A DNA stretch of 64,000 bases from Candidatus Shapirobacteria bacterium (GTDB lineage: Bacteria; Patescibacteria; Microgenomatia; UBA12405): assembly GCA_028704885.1 (NCBI GenBank), contig JAQWEN010000001.1, positions 1-64,000 on the forward strand, given 5' to 3'. The notes under the pieces are model-generated. The model was given only the letters and a program-made list of their open reading frames with translations, made no database searches and was not told the origin of the DNA. This document shows positions 33,664-42,547 of this stretch, piece by piece (position 1 is the stretch's first letter; each line of letters opens with the position of its first letter). The position numbers and the translations under genes are program-made.

Positions 33664-34852
33664 AATAAATATTTTAGCGCCGGCGGGAAATTGGGAGTCA
33701 TTAAAAGCAGCTATAAATGCAGGAACGGACGAAATTTATTTTGGAATTGGTGAATTAAATATGAGAGCGGCTGGGGCCAATAATTTTTCGATTGATGATT
33801 TAAAAGAAATCGGATTAATTTGTAGAAAGGCGAAAATAAAAAGTTGGGTGACATTAAATACAGTTGTCTACGATGAAGAAATTGAGGGAATAAAAAATAT
33901 TTTAAAAGAAATTAAAAAAGCCAAAATTACGGGAATAATCGCAGCTGATTTGGCGGTAATTAAAGCGGCAAATAAGGAAAAAATAGAAGTATGTGTGTCG
34001 ACGCAAATGTCGGTATCAAATTTGGAAACAATTAGATTTTTAAATAAATGGGTTGATAGAATTGTGCTGGCCCGGGAATTAAATTTAGAACAAATTAAAA
34101 AAATAACCGAGGGAATTAAAAAAGAAAAAATAAAAGTTGAAATTGAAGTGTTTGGACATGGAGCCATGTGTGTGGGAATTTCGGGCCGCTGCCAAATGAG
34201 TTTGTATCATCATAATCTGTCAGCTAATCGAGGAAAATGCGGGCAAATGTGTCGAAGAAAATATGAGGTAAAAGATTTAGACAGCGGTAAAGAAATGATT
34301 TTAGAAAATAACTTAATAATGAGTCGAAGTGATTTGTGTACAATCGGACTTTTGGATAAATTAGTTGAGAGTGGAATTTCGACAATTAAAATTGAAGGAC
34401 GGGCTAGAAGTGCTGATTATGTAGATACCGTAGTGAGAGTTTATAAAAAAGCGCTTAATTTAATCGAAGAAAATAAATATGGGAAAAAAGAAAAAGAAGA
34501 ATTATTAAAAGAATTAAAAACGGTTTTTAATCGAGGATTTTCTAACGGTTTTTATTTAGGAAGATCGACTAATGAATGGGCTGTCGGGGAAAATAATTTG
34601 GCGACAGAGACAAAAATATTACTAGGAAAAATTGATCATTTTTATCCAAAAATTGGAGTGGCAGAAATTAAATTGACAACTAGTGAACGAATACAAAATG
34701 GCGACAATTATTTAATAATTGGCCCAAGTACTGGTATTGTTAGAGGTATGTTTTTTGACATAAAAATGGATAAAAACCTCTTAAATTTTAAAGTTACCAA
34801 GAAGGTAAGAAAAAATGACAAATTGTTTATTTGTCGCGCAAATAAAAATTAG
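33653..34852 (+). CDS. Peptidase U32 family protein
   Basis: The 399-residue product has the U32 layout: LAPAGNWESLKAAINAGTDEIYFG at the N-terminus (TIM-barrel start), VSTQMSVSN, and the signature EVFGHGAMCVGISGRCQMS near residue 165, followed by NRGKCGQMCRRKY and SRSDLCTIGLLDKLVESG. The Cys set would bind an Fe-S cluster as in RlhA and TrhP, which hydroxylate rRNA or tRNA. Whether this one modifies RNA or acts as a protease cannot be decided. ATG 33653 is preferred to an upstream TTG and overlaps the mutase gene. Confidence 0.9.
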   Translation: MKSKINILAPAGNWESLKAAINAGTDEIYFGIGELNMRAAGANNFSIDDLKEIGLICRKAKIKSWVTLNTVVYDEEIEGIKNILKEIKKAKITGIIAADLAVIKAANKEKIEVCVSTQMSVSNLETIRFLNKWVDRIVLARELNLEQIKKITEGIKKEKIKVEIEVFGHGAMCVGISGRCQMSLYHHNLSANRGKCGQMCRRKYEVKDLDSGKEMILENNLIMSRSDLCTIGLLDKLVESGISTIKIEGRARSADYVDTVVRVYKKALNLIEENKYGKKEKEELLKELKTVFNRGFSNGFYLGRSTNEWAVGENNLATETKILLGKIDHFYPKIGVAEIKLTTSERIQNGDNYLIIGPSTGIVRGMFFDIKMDKNLLNFKVTKKVRKNDKLFICRANKN

Positions 34853-35222
34853 TTGCAGCTTTGACCAGAGTGGCGCCAATTAAAGCAATAAAGAAAATTG
34901 GATTAAGATCTTGTTTAAAGATAACCCAACCAATTAAGACAAAGATCATAAACCACAAAGCGTTGCGATCAGAAATGGCTTCATGAAGATGTTCTCGTTC
35001 ATCTTTTTTAAGTTGAGTCATAATATGGAAAATATCAGCTAAAAAGATAATTATCCAAACTGTAGTAAAAATGGTTTTAAAGTTTTGAGCTACAGAAATG
35101 GATTCTAAAATAGCAATTGGGGCAACAAACAAAGCGGTATATAGCCAGCCCTGCCAAGTAATAGGGGTTAATCCCCAACCTGTATATTTTCTAAGAGTAA
35201 ACCATTTTGGATTTCCGATCAT
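34827..35222 (-). CDS. Small four-helix membrane protein
   Basis: This 131-residue protein has about four membrane helices (roughly 26-44, 50-66, 88-105, 108-124). A cytoplasmic loop LKKDEREHLHEAISDRNAL resembles the DERE/DERD loop of DUF2178-type proteins. It lies 35 nt after a small XRE regulator gene and shares its operon with a DUF2178 protein. It may be a distant DUF2178 paralogue. The 3' end overlaps the U32 gene by 26 bp. Confidence 0.7.
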   Translation of the reverse strand: MIGNPKWFTLRKYTGWGLTPITWQGWLYTALFVAPIAILESISVAQNFKTIFTTVWIIIFLADIFHIMTQLKKDEREHLHEAISDRNALWFMIFVLIGWVIFKQDLNPIFFIALIGATLVKAATNFYLRDK

Positions 35223-35257
35223 ATTTTTATAAATTTTTAATTTTTAATTTGAAATTT

Positions 35258-35449
35258 TTAATTAAAGATAAATAGTTCATTAATTGATGTTTCTAGAGCT
35301 TTGGCCACATCATGGGCTAATTTTAAAGAAGGGTTATATTTCCCCTGTTCAAGAAAAACAATTGTTTCTCTACGGACACCGACTAAATTAGCTAACTGGT
35401 CTTGAGTTAGATTTAATTTGGCCCGATATTCTTTAATTTTAGTTTGCAT
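35258..35449 (-). CDS. Small XRE-family transcriptional regulator
   Basis: This 63-residue helix-turn-helix protein is essentially one HTH_3 domain: KIKEYRAKLNLTQDQLANLVGVRRETIVFLEQGK, then YNPSLKLAHDVAKALETSINELF. It is the short type commonly found next to DUF2178 membrane proteins, as here (3 nt after the DUF2178 gene). A perfect TCTAAC-N5-GTTAGA palindrome in front of the operon (36016-36032) is a likely autoregulatory site. Confidence 0.93.
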   Translation of the reverse strand: MQTKIKEYRAKLNLTQDQLANLVGVRRETIVFLEQGKYNPSLKLAHDVAKALETSINELFIFN

Positions 35450-35452
35450 ATT

Positions 35453-35998
35453 TTATTTACAAATAGTTTTTGGAGCAGCAAAGTTAGGATGGCCATGGGC
35501 AACCCATTGACCATTTTGACAGATCCAATTGTCTTCTCCGGAAAATAAACGAAGAGTAAAAATGCTTAAAAATATAGCCAAAATGATGGCAAAAATAATA
35601 AATTTATTTTTGTTTTGAGTAAATTTAGTCTTGTTTTGAAATTTAAAAATAAGACTATAAACCAACATTAAAAGACAAGTGGAATAAGCCAAAGTCATGG
35701 CAATTGGTTCATAACTAGGATTTAAATCTTTGAAAGCATACAAAATAAACATAGCGACAACAGAAATCCAGGAGTAAATTTGAATAGCCCAACTGGCAGA
35801 TTTACCAGCAAGAGCATAATCTCTCTCATCGGCGATAACTTCTTTAACACGGCGTCGAAGCAAAATTAAAACAAGAGAACTAACCACTAAAGTGGCAATT
35901 GGAATTAAATAATTTTGAAAAATAATCGATTGACTGAAAATTATGGCAATAACCACAACTATAGCCAATTTGATTTGTTGATATTTTTTGAGTGTCAT
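35453..35998 (-). CDS. DUF2178-like membrane protein
   Basis: The product has 181 residues and about five membrane helices. After the second helix comes RRRVKEVIADERDYALAGKSASWAIQIYSW, the DERD loop typical of DUF2178, then paired helices and a C-terminal extracytoplasmic tail WICQNGQWVAHGHPNFAAPKTIC with two Cys and a Trp/His-rich segment. It is the first gene of the DUF2178-XRE module. The module often forms a self-regulated membrane/regulator pair in bacteria and archaea; the signal is unknown. Confidence 0.82.
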   Translation of the reverse strand: MTLKKYQQIKLAIVVVIAIIFSQSIIFQNYLIPIATLVVSSLVLILLRRRVKEVIADERDYALAGKSASWAIQIYSWISVVAMFILYAFKDLNPSYEPIAMTLAYSTCLLMLVYSLIFKFQNKTKFTQNKNKFIIFAIILAIFLSIFTLRLFSGEDNWICQNGQWVAHGHPNFAAPKTICK

Positions 35999-36015
35999 AA
36001 ATTATGTTAATTAAT

Positions 36016-36032
36016 TCTAACTATATGTTAGA
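36016..36032. promoter_or_regulatory. Candidate XRE operator palindrome
   Basis: TCTAAC-TATAT-GTTAGA is a perfect inverted repeat 18-34 bp upstream of the DUF2178 start codon. In the minus direction its centre carries TATAGT-like -10 sequence. It is the best candidate binding site for the small XRE protein of the same operon. Confidence 0.55.
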
Positions 36033-36077
36033 TCTAGATAACACATTTGTCAAGAGAGAACATTGAAATTAAAAAAA

Positions 36078-36290
36078 TTAAATAAGAGAACGAGCGAGAG
36101 GTAAACCGGTAGTGGTTTTTTTATAACAAAGAGGAAAATCACTGTTAAGATCAGATCTATTATAGAGACAATCCGGATTTTCTTTTTTACAACAATGTTT
36201 TTCGTCGGTGAGAATAGTAGCCCCAAGTGGTAATCCTTGACAAAGTTTAACAATAACTGGATCAATTAACTCAATTAATTCTTGTTTCAT
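36078..36290 (-). CDS. Small Cys-containing hypothetical protein, 70 aa
   Basis: The peptide has four to five Cys (LCQGLP, EKHCCKKENPDC, PLCYK) and no membrane helix, which may indicate metal binding. It starts 26 nt after the stop of the histidine phosphatase gene on the same strand. An overlapping frame at 36050-36265 is hydrophobic and lacks a good start context, so I prefer this one. I do not recognise a family. Confidence 0.5.
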   Translation of the reverse strand: MKQELIELIDPVIVKLCQGLPLGATILTDEKHCCKKENPDCLYNRSDLNSDFPLCYKKTTTGLPLARSLI

Positions 36291-36316
36291 TTATAGAAAA
36301 CGTATAAATGATTTTA

Positions 36317-36934
36317 TCAATTTTTGAGATGATCGCAAACATCGAATTGATCGACAGAAAAATTTTGACCATCGTAGTTGATGACAGTATATCCCCCTTC
36401 ATGAATTTTAGCGCCGGCAATTAGATCGTCGCTTGGTCGATATTTTGGTTCTAAAGAATAGACAAAATTTCTAATAATGCCACCATGGCTAGAAATTAAA
36501 ATGGTTTCTTCGGAAGAAGTTATACAAATTTCTCTTAGTTTGGTTTCAAAAGAAGAAATAGCGGTGTTAAAAGAAATATTGGTTTCCGGTGGAATCCAAT
36601 CGGGATCAATCATGGCTTGGGCATAAAGATGTTCTTTGATTTCTTCGGGTTGAGAAAAATCTTTAATTGGAAAAAATTCTTGAAATTCAAAAACAATTGA
36701 AATTTCTTTAATGCCAATAATCGATCGAACAATTTCGGCACTTTGAATGGCTCGAGCATAGGAGCTGGTAAATAAATATTGGGATGATTTTAATTCAGGA
36801 AATCTAGTCTTTAAAATATTTCCTAATTTAGTAATTTGATCAATTCCTTCCTGATTTAAACAAGTCAAACTTTTTTTATCACCGATAAAATCTATTTTTT
36901 GTTTTTGTCCGTGGCGAAAAAGAATTATTTTCAT
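36317..36934 (-). CDS. Histidine phosphatase family protein
   Basis: The 205-residue product has the phosphoglycerate-mutase-like fold: phospho-His in IILFRHGQKQK (residues 3-13), TSSYARAIQSAEI near residue 57 and the second His in ISSHGGIIRNF near 146. It lacks the ERxYG motif of the true mutase encoded at 33097, so it is more likely a phosphatase (SixA- or CobC-like range). ATG 36934 gives the normal N-terminus; the longer frame overlaps the divergent HIT gene. Confidence 0.88.
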   Translation of the reverse strand: MKIILFRHGQKQKIDFIGDKKSLTCLNQEGIDQITKLGNILKTRFPELKSSQYLFTSSYARAIQSAEIVRSIIGIKEISIVFEFQEFFPIKDFSQPEEIKEHLYAQAMIDPDWIPPETNISFNTAISSFETKLREICITSSEETILISSHGGIIRNFVYSLEPKYRPSDDLIAGAKIHEGGYTVINYDGQNFSVDQFDVCDHLKN

Positions 36935-36959
36935 AGAATTACTGATATGATAACAACAG

Positions 36960-37403
36960 ATGGACAAAAATTGTTTTGTTTGTGATCGAATTGAATTAAT
37001 TAAAGAAAATAAAAACCCTTATTTTGTTAAAGAAATGAAAACTGGATATGTGGTAATTGGTGATTATCAATTTTATAAGGGTTATACCCTGTTTATTTGC
37101 AAAGAACACAAAAAGGAATTGCATGAATTAGAGCCAAAATTTAGAAAATTATTTTTAGAAGAAATGAGTGAAGTGGCAGAAGCGGTGTATAAAGCATTTA
37201 AACCAAATAAATTAAATTATGAATTGTTGGGAAACACGGTTTGCCATATGCATTGGCATTTAATTCCAAGATATAAAGATGACCAAAAAGCAGATACAGC
37301 AATTTGGGTAATAGATAAAAGTGTTAGATGCAGCGAAAAAGTAAAGGCAACTCCAGAACAAATTCAAGAATATAAAAAGCTTTTGTTAAAATATTTGAAA
37401 TAA
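36960..37403 (+). CDS. HIT family protein
   Basis: This histidine triad protein has 147 residues. The N-terminal CFVCDRIELIKEN has a CxxC pair, and the active motif HMHWHLIPRY near residue 97 is the HxHxH nucleotide hydrolase site; VVIGDYQFYKGYTLFICKEH is the preceding strand. HIT enzymes cleave dinucleoside polyphosphates or AMP adducts. It starts 25 bp from the divergent phosphatase; TATGAT ends 8 nt before the ATG. It is followed by an acetyltransferase gene after 3 nt. Confidence 0.92.
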   Translation: MDKNCFVCDRIELIKENKNPYFVKEMKTGYVVIGDYQFYKGYTLFICKEHKKELHELEPKFRKLFLEEMSEVAEAVYKAFKPNKLNYELLGNTVCHMHWHLIPRYKDDQKADTAIWVIDKSVRCSEKVKATPEQIQEYKKLLLKYLK

Positions 37404-37406
37404 AAA

Positions 37407-37949
37407 ATGGTAGAAAAATTTATTAATAAAAAAATAAAAGATTTAATTTTGGAAGAAAAAGAAGAAATTAAGAAGTTTTTAATAGAAATTTTTAAAGATA
37501 ATTCAAGTTATAAAAATACGGTTTATACCAACCCCGACTTGAATGAGTGTTTATTACTGTATATTGAAAATAAATTGGTTGGACATATCAGTATTACCAA
37601 AAGAATAATTAATTATAAAAATAAACAATACTTAGTAGGCGGAATTGGTGATGTCGCCATTGATAAAGAATATAGAGAAAAAGGTTTTGGAAATAAATTA
37701 ATGAAAGAAGTAAATAAAATTTTAAAAGAAGGAAACTATGATTTAGGTATTTTGTTTAATCATCCAAAATTGGATAACTTTTATTCTTCTTGTGATTGGA
37801 TTCCAAAAGACAATGGAAAAATCTTTGCCACAGTTAATGGAATTTTAGAAGACCAAATGCGAACTTTTTTATTACCAATCAATTTAACAGAAAAAGATTT
37901 AGAAGTTTGGAAAAATGAAGATATTAATATTGGAAACGGGAGTTGGTAA
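37407..37949 (+). CDS. GNAT family N-acetyltransferase
   Basis: The product has 180 residues. The GNAT core is clear: ENKLVGHISITKR, VGGIGDVAIDKEYREKGFGNKLMKEVNK (acetyl-CoA P-loop, R/Q-x-x-G-x-G/A) near residues 73-100 and YDLGILFNHPKLDNFYSSCDW. The acceptor is unknown. It is in line with the HIT and ThpR genes, with spacings of 3 nt upstream and 8 nt downstream. Confidence 0.88.
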   Translation: MVEKFINKKIKDLILEEKEEIKKFLIEIFKDNSSYKNTVYTNPDLNECLLLYIENKLVGHISITKRIINYKNKQYLVGGIGDVAIDKEYREKGFGNKLMKEVNKILKEGNYDLGILFNHPKLDNFYSSCDWIPKDNGKIFATVNGILEDQMRTFLLPINLTEKDLEVWKNEDINIGNGSW

Positions 37950-37957
37950 CTACAAAT

Positions 37958-38524
37958 ATGAAAACAACATCCCATTTTTTAGGAATAACTTTAAACAATA
38001 AATTATTTTTGGGTTTATTTAACTCACTCCAAAAATATTTAAATGAAAATAATATTGAAAATGCAATTGAACTTCAAAACATAAACAATTTACATATCAC
38101 TCTTTATTATTTTGGAGAAAAAATTGATTCAAAAACTTTATTAAAAGTAAAAGATGACTTATTGAAATTAAATAAAATAATATTCCCTATATATATCGAT
38201 AAATTTAACTTTTTTGAAAAAGAAAGACAAATTTACTTAGGATATCTATCCCCTTCAAAAAACAAAAAAATAAAAGAAATAAATTCAAAATTAAAATCAA
38301 ATTATATTAGTGATGTTCCAGATAATGATTATTCGAGATATATTCCACATGTAACTTTATTTAAAATAAGAGATTTTGATTTATATCAAAAACATAGTGA
38401 AAAAATATTAAAAATAATAAACTTTAATTTAAAAAAAATCAAAATAAATGATTCTTTTAAAGAAATTAATCTTTATGCAGTTGATTCAAGTTTTTCTCCT
38501 GAAAAACAAGTTGTAGTTTATTGA
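37958..38524 (+). CDS. thpR: RNA 2',3'-cyclic phosphodiesterase (2'-5' RNA ligase family)
   Basis: This 188-residue protein of the 2H phosphoesterase family has two H-h-[ST]-h motifs: LHITLYYFG near residue 49 and PHVTLFKI near 130. ThpR-type enzymes hydrolyse 2',3'-cyclic phosphate ends and can join 2'-5' RNA. ATG 37958 gives the normal start (MKTTSHFLGI); an in-frame TTG upstream is not needed. The 3' end overlaps the convergent ABC-F gene by 7 bp. Confidence 0.87.
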   Translation: MKTTSHFLGITLNNKLFLGLFNSLQKYLNENNIENAIELQNINNLHITLYYFGEKIDSKTLLKVKDDLLKLNKIIFPIYIDKFNFFEKERQIYLGYLSPSKNKKIKEINSKLKSNYISDVPDNDYSRYIPHVTLFKIRDFDLYQKHSEKILKIINFNLKKIKINDSFKEINLYAVDSSFSPEKQVVVY

Positions 38525-39969
38525 CACAAAATCATTTTATTTTCCGGAAGGAGGAAGTGACGGGAAGGTTTTAATTCAGCAATAAATTCCGGAGTATGAC
38601 TGACGATAATCATGGCGCCTTGATAAAATTTTAGAGCTTCGAGAATTAATCTTTGAGAAAGAACATCAAGATAAGTGGTTGGTTCATCAAGAATTAAAAG
38701 ATTATAATTTTTGGCTAAAAGAGTGGCAATGGAAAGACGGGTTTTTTCACCACCGGAAAGAGTGGAAACTTTTTGAAAAACTTTTTGACCAGGAAAAAGA
38801 AAGCGACCTAATAAACAACGAAGTTGAGGTTCAGCCATTTCACATTTATCGCGAACTGTTTCTAAAAGATTTTTGTCCATGTCAAAAGTTTCAAACTCTT
38901 GGGAATAATAGCCAATTTTTAATTTTTCATCTTTAATAATTTCACCAGAATCTTGAACTAACATACCCATTAAAATTTTAATAAGAGTACTTTTACCAGC
39001 ACCGTTTTGACCCATTAAAGCGATTCTTTCACCTCGTTTAATGTCAAAATTAATATCAGTTAAAACTTTTTTCTCACCGTATGATTTAGATAAATTTTTA
39101 ACCATGAAAGGTACTTCCCCTACCCAAGCTGGTTCTGGTAATTGCATGCTAATTTTTTTAGCGGCTGGCGGCATCTCTGGTAAAGCAACGACTAATTTTT
39201 CAATTCTTTTTTGTAAATTTAATTTTTGACGGACACCTTTTTCGGATCGATTACCAGAAATTCTGACTAAACCTTTTTTCATTTCGACAATCTTTCTGGA
39301 TTGAACATGAATTTGATGAACCAAAAGTTCTTCTCTCTCGCCTTTTAGATTGACATAATTAGTGTAATTGCCATTATATTCAGTGATTTGTTTGGTGCGT
39401 TTATCAACTTCGATAATTTTATCGATGTTTTTGTCGAGTAATTTTAAATCGTGAGAAATAATGATTAGAGTTTTGGAATAACGTCCGAGAAAATTCATCA
39501 TCCAAAGTTTGCCTTCAACATCTAAAAAATTAGTCGGTTCATCTAAAAGTAAAATGTCGGGCTCAAAAATTAGAGCCCGAGCGATAGCCAATTTGGTTTT
39601 TTGACCACCACTTAAAACTTGAGGTTTACCATCAAGAAACAAACGTGATAATTCTAATTTGGAAAGCATTTTTAAAAGTTCATAATCTTGTTTTTCATAA
39701 TAAGGGTCTAGATATTCACGAATAGAAGTGGCTTTTTCCATCAATGGATCTTGTTTAACTTCTTGAGGAACAGACATAACGTCGCCAACTATTTCGAGAC
39801 TGCCATCATCAATAAAATCTTGCCCCATTATTAAATTGAAAAGAGTTGACTTACCAGAACCGTTGGCCCCAACTACACCAACTTTACTATTTTTAGCAAC
39901 ATAAAAGTTAGCACCTTCAAAAATGTTTTCTTTGCCGTAAGAATAAAATATATTTTTTGCCGAAATCAT
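38518..39969 (-). CDS. ABC-F family ATPase
   Basis: This 483-residue soluble protein has two ABC cassettes: Walker A GANGSGKST near 34 and GQNGAGKST near 320, signatures LSGGQKTKL and LSGGEKTRL, and Walker B LLLDEPTNFLD and LILDEPTTYLD, joined by a basic linker of about 80 residues. ABC-F proteins act on the ribosomal E site as translation factors or antibiotic protectors. An extended -10 (TGGTAAAAT) ends 6 nt before the ATG, giving a leaderless start. Confidence 0.93.
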   Translation of the reverse strand: MISAKNIFYSYGKENIFEGANFYVAKNSKVGVVGANGSGKSTLFNLIMGQDFIDDGSLEIVGDVMSVPQEVKQDPLMEKATSIREYLDPYYEKQDYELLKMLSKLELSRLFLDGKPQVLSGGQKTKLAIARALIFEPDILLLDEPTNFLDVEGKLWMMNFLGRYSKTLIIISHDLKLLDKNIDKIIEVDKRTKQITEYNGNYTNYVNLKGEREELLVHQIHVQSRKIVEMKKGLVRISGNRSEKGVRQKLNLQKRIEKLVVALPEMPPAAKKISMQLPEPAWVGEVPFMVKNLSKSYGEKKVLTDINFDIKRGERIALMGQNGAGKSTLIKILMGMLVQDSGEIIKDEKLKIGYYSQEFETFDMDKNLLETVRDKCEMAEPQLRCLLGRFLFPGQKVFQKVSTLSGGEKTRLSIATLLAKNYNLLILDEPTTYLDVLSQRLILEALKFYQGAMIIVSHTPEFIAELKPSRHFLLPENKMILCQ

Positions 39970-40024
39970 CCTATGATTTTACCATTAGTGGCTTTTAATT
40001 TGTTTTTCATTGTTATAATTGGCT

Positions 40025-41422
40025 ATGTTGTTTACTTCGCCAGTTTTTCTTTTTTTATTTTTACCAATATTATTGGTAATTTACTATCTATCACCGACTA
40101 AATTTCGAAACTTATTACTTTTATTAGCCAGTTTGTTTTTTTATGCTTGGGGAGAAGGTTTATATGTACTGATACTAATATCAATGATTTTAGTTAATTA
40201 TATTTTTGGATTAATAATTAACAAAACAACATACAAAAAAATTTGGTTAACCTCAGCTATTATTTTTGATTTAGGCTATATTTTCTATTTTAAATATTTG
40301 ATTTTTGCGATGACGACCTTGTCAACTGTTTTATTAAAAACAGGAAAAGGACCTTTGGAATTACCCCAAATAATAATGCCGCTGGGAATATCGTTTGTGA
40401 CTTTTCATCTTATTTCTTATGTCTTTGATATTTATAGAAAAGATATTAGGGCGGAAAAAAATGTTTTAAATTTTTCATTGTATATTTTAATGTTCCCCCA
40501 TTTAATTGCTGGACCAATAGTGAGATATAAAGACATTGGTGTTCAAATTAAAAAACGTCAATTTAGTAAAGATCAATTTGTGGAGGGAATAAAAAGATTT
40601 GTGATGGGATTGGCTAAAAAAGTATTAATAGCCAATGTAATGGCGGCTGTCGCGGATCAAATATTTGCCATATTTCCTCAATATCTAACCGGCCAAATTG
40701 TGTGGTTGGCTTTATTTTCTTACACCTTGCAAATATATTTTGATTTTTCTGGTTACTCTGATATGGCCATTGGATTGGCTAAAATGTTTGGATTTAATTT
40801 TAAAGAGAACTTTAATTTTCCTTATATTGCCAATTCAATTAAAGATTTTTGGAGAAGATGGCACATATCATTATCTTCATGGTTTAGAGACTATTTATAT
40901 ATACCTTTAGGAGGAAATAGGAAAGGAAAAATCAGAACATTAGTGAATATTGCAATTGTCTTTACTTTAACTGGTTTGTGGCATGGATCTAATTGGCATT
41001 TTATTTTTTGGGGAGTATATTTTGGATTTTTCTTAATTTTGGAAAATTTATTTTTAGGAAAAGTATTAGATAAATTATGGTTTGGATGGCGACATCTTTA
41101 TACAATGGGAGTGGTGATAATCGGCTGGTTATTTTTTAGAATTAATAGTTTAAATTATGCCGTATATTTACTTAAAGTGATGGTTGGAATTAACCCAAAT
41201 AAAATAGCCGTTTATCAATTGGGTAATTTTGCGACCAGAGAATATTTAGCAGTTATGCTGATAGCATTGGTAGCTGCAACTCCGATTGGACGAAATTTGT
41301 ATCAAAAAATTGTGAATAAAATTCCAGCAATGGAAATAATTACAACTGGAGGATTATTAATATTGTCGATAATGCAATTGGCCGGAGATACTTATAATCC
41401 ATTTATTTACTTTAGGTTTTAA
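40025..41422 (+). CDS. MBOAT family O-acyltransferase (AlgI-like)
   Basis: The product has 465 residues and about ten membrane helices. The AlgI/DltB pattern is visible: FTSPVFLFLFLPILLVIYY, FHLISYVFDIYRKD, FPHLIAGPIVRYKDI, FSGYSDMAIGLAKMFGF, FWRRWHISLSSWFRDYLYIPLGGNR and the catalytic His in TGLWHGSNWHFIFWG. It moves acetyl groups across the membrane for polysaccharide O-acetylation. ATG 40025 is set by TATAAT ending 5 nt before it. It works with the AlgJ-like gene that overlaps its stop by one base. Confidence 0.95.
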   Translation: MLFTSPVFLFLFLPILLVIYYLSPTKFRNLLLLLASLFFYAWGEGLYVLILISMILVNYIFGLIINKTTYKKIWLTSAIIFDLGYIFYFKYLIFAMTTLSTVLLKTGKGPLELPQIIMPLGISFVTFHLISYVFDIYRKDIRAEKNVLNFSLYILMFPHLIAGPIVRYKDIGVQIKKRQFSKDQFVEGIKRFVMGLAKKVLIANVMAAVADQIFAIFPQYLTGQIVWLALFSYTLQIYFDFSGYSDMAIGLAKMFGFNFKENFNFPYIANSIKDFWRRWHISLSSWFRDYLYIPLGGNRKGKIRTLVNIAIVFTLTGLWHGSNWHFIFWGVYFGFFLILENLFLGKVLDKLWFGWRHLYTMGVVIIGWLFFRINSLNYAVYLLKVMVGINPNKIAVYQLGNFATREYLAVMLIALVAATPIGRNLYQKIVNKIPAMEIITTGGLLILSIMQLAGDTYNPFIYFRF

Positions 41423-42528
41423 TGAAAAATAAAAATAATTTATTAATTATAATTTTTGGAATAATATTGGTTTCGCCAAGCATTTCTTTATTATTTGGTT
41501 TTGGTAATAATGTTTATTTAAACGATAATCGACCATTGGCAAGTATCCCAAAAATTGGAATTTATAAAGAATTTCCGGTTCTTTTTGCTAATTATTTTAA
41601 TGATCATTTTGGCTTAAGAAATTTATCAATAGTAACAAGTAGATGGCTTAAATTTAACTTTTTTAAAGTGTCACCAAATAAATCGGTAACCATTGGAAAA
41701 AATGACTGGCTTTTTTTTACTTCCGATATCCAATATGTTGATTCTGTCAATGCTCAACCATTTAAACAAAATGATCTTGAACAAATTAAAAATAATTTTT
41801 TAAATATTCAAAATAAATTTAAGAATAAGGGAATTAAATTTTATTTTTTGGTGGCGCCAAACAAACAATCGATATATCCAGAATATTTACCGGATTATAT
41901 GAAAAAAATAAATCCTGATTCTAGATTGGACCAATTAACTTCTTATTTAGCTGAATTTAAGGAAATTAATTTTATTAATCCTAAAAAAGAATTAGAAGAA
42001 GTTAAAAAAACATCCCCTGTTTATCTTAAATACGATACTCATTGGAACAATATGGGAGCCTTTGTGGCTTATCAGAAACTTGGTAAAAAAATAAATCAAG
42101 ATTTTCCAATAATTAAAACAAAATCTCAAGATGATTATAATTTTGTTGAAAAAGAAGCGATTAATAAAGACTTAGTAGAAGTACAAATGGGAATTACAGA
42201 AGGTTTTAAGGAAACGGAAATGGTTTTTGAAAATAAAAATGTTAAATCAAAAATTGTTGAGGGAGATTGTCCCGATGTGTATAAAACATGTGGAATATTA
42301 ATTAAGGAAATTAATAATCCAAAACTTCCAAAGTTAGTAATGTTTAGAGATTCTTTTGGAAATAAATTAATTCCATTTATTTCTGAACATTTTAGAAGAT
42401 CCTATTATTATTGGGGATCAATTCCTTTTTCTTATTCAATAGTAGAAAAAGAAAAACCAGACATAGTGATTATGGAATTAACCGAACGAGAATTATGGCG
42501 AATTAAGGATGAATTATTTGTGTTTTAA
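41422..42528 (+). CDS. AlgJ/AlgX-like SGNH O-acetyltransferase
   Basis: The product has 368 residues with one N-terminal membrane helix (about 6-25) and an extracytoplasmic SGNH/DHHW domain: NDHFGLRN, GKNDWLFF, FLVAPNKQSIYP, the Asp-His pair in KYDTHWNNMGA near residue 205 and the Ser in MFRDSFGNKLIPF near 310. It receives acetyl from the MBOAT partner and adds it to an exopolysaccharide. The gene starts in the MBOAT stop (TAATG), so the two are translationally coupled. Confidence 0.88.
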   Translation: MKNKNNLLIIIFGIILVSPSISLLFGFGNNVYLNDNRPLASIPKIGIYKEFPVLFANYFNDHFGLRNLSIVTSRWLKFNFFKVSPNKSVTIGKNDWLFFTSDIQYVDSVNAQPFKQNDLEQIKNNFLNIQNKFKNKGIKFYFLVAPNKQSIYPEYLPDYMKKINPDSRLDQLTSYLAEFKEINFINPKKELEEVKKTSPVYLKYDTHWNNMGAFVAYQKLGKKINQDFPIIKTKSQDDYNFVEKEAINKDLVEVQMGITEGFKETEMVFENKNVKSKIVEGDCPDVYKTCGILIKEINNPKLPKLVMFRDSFGNKLIPFISEHFRRSYYYWGSIPFSYSIVEKEKPDIVIMELTERELWRIKDELFVF

Positions 42529-42547
42529 AAATTGATATCCTATACAC

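Noticed and set aside
36050..36265. Alternative 71-aa frame overlapping the Cys-rich small protein
   Set aside because: Low-complexity hydrophobic frame with no start context; the other frame has better spacing to the upstream gene.
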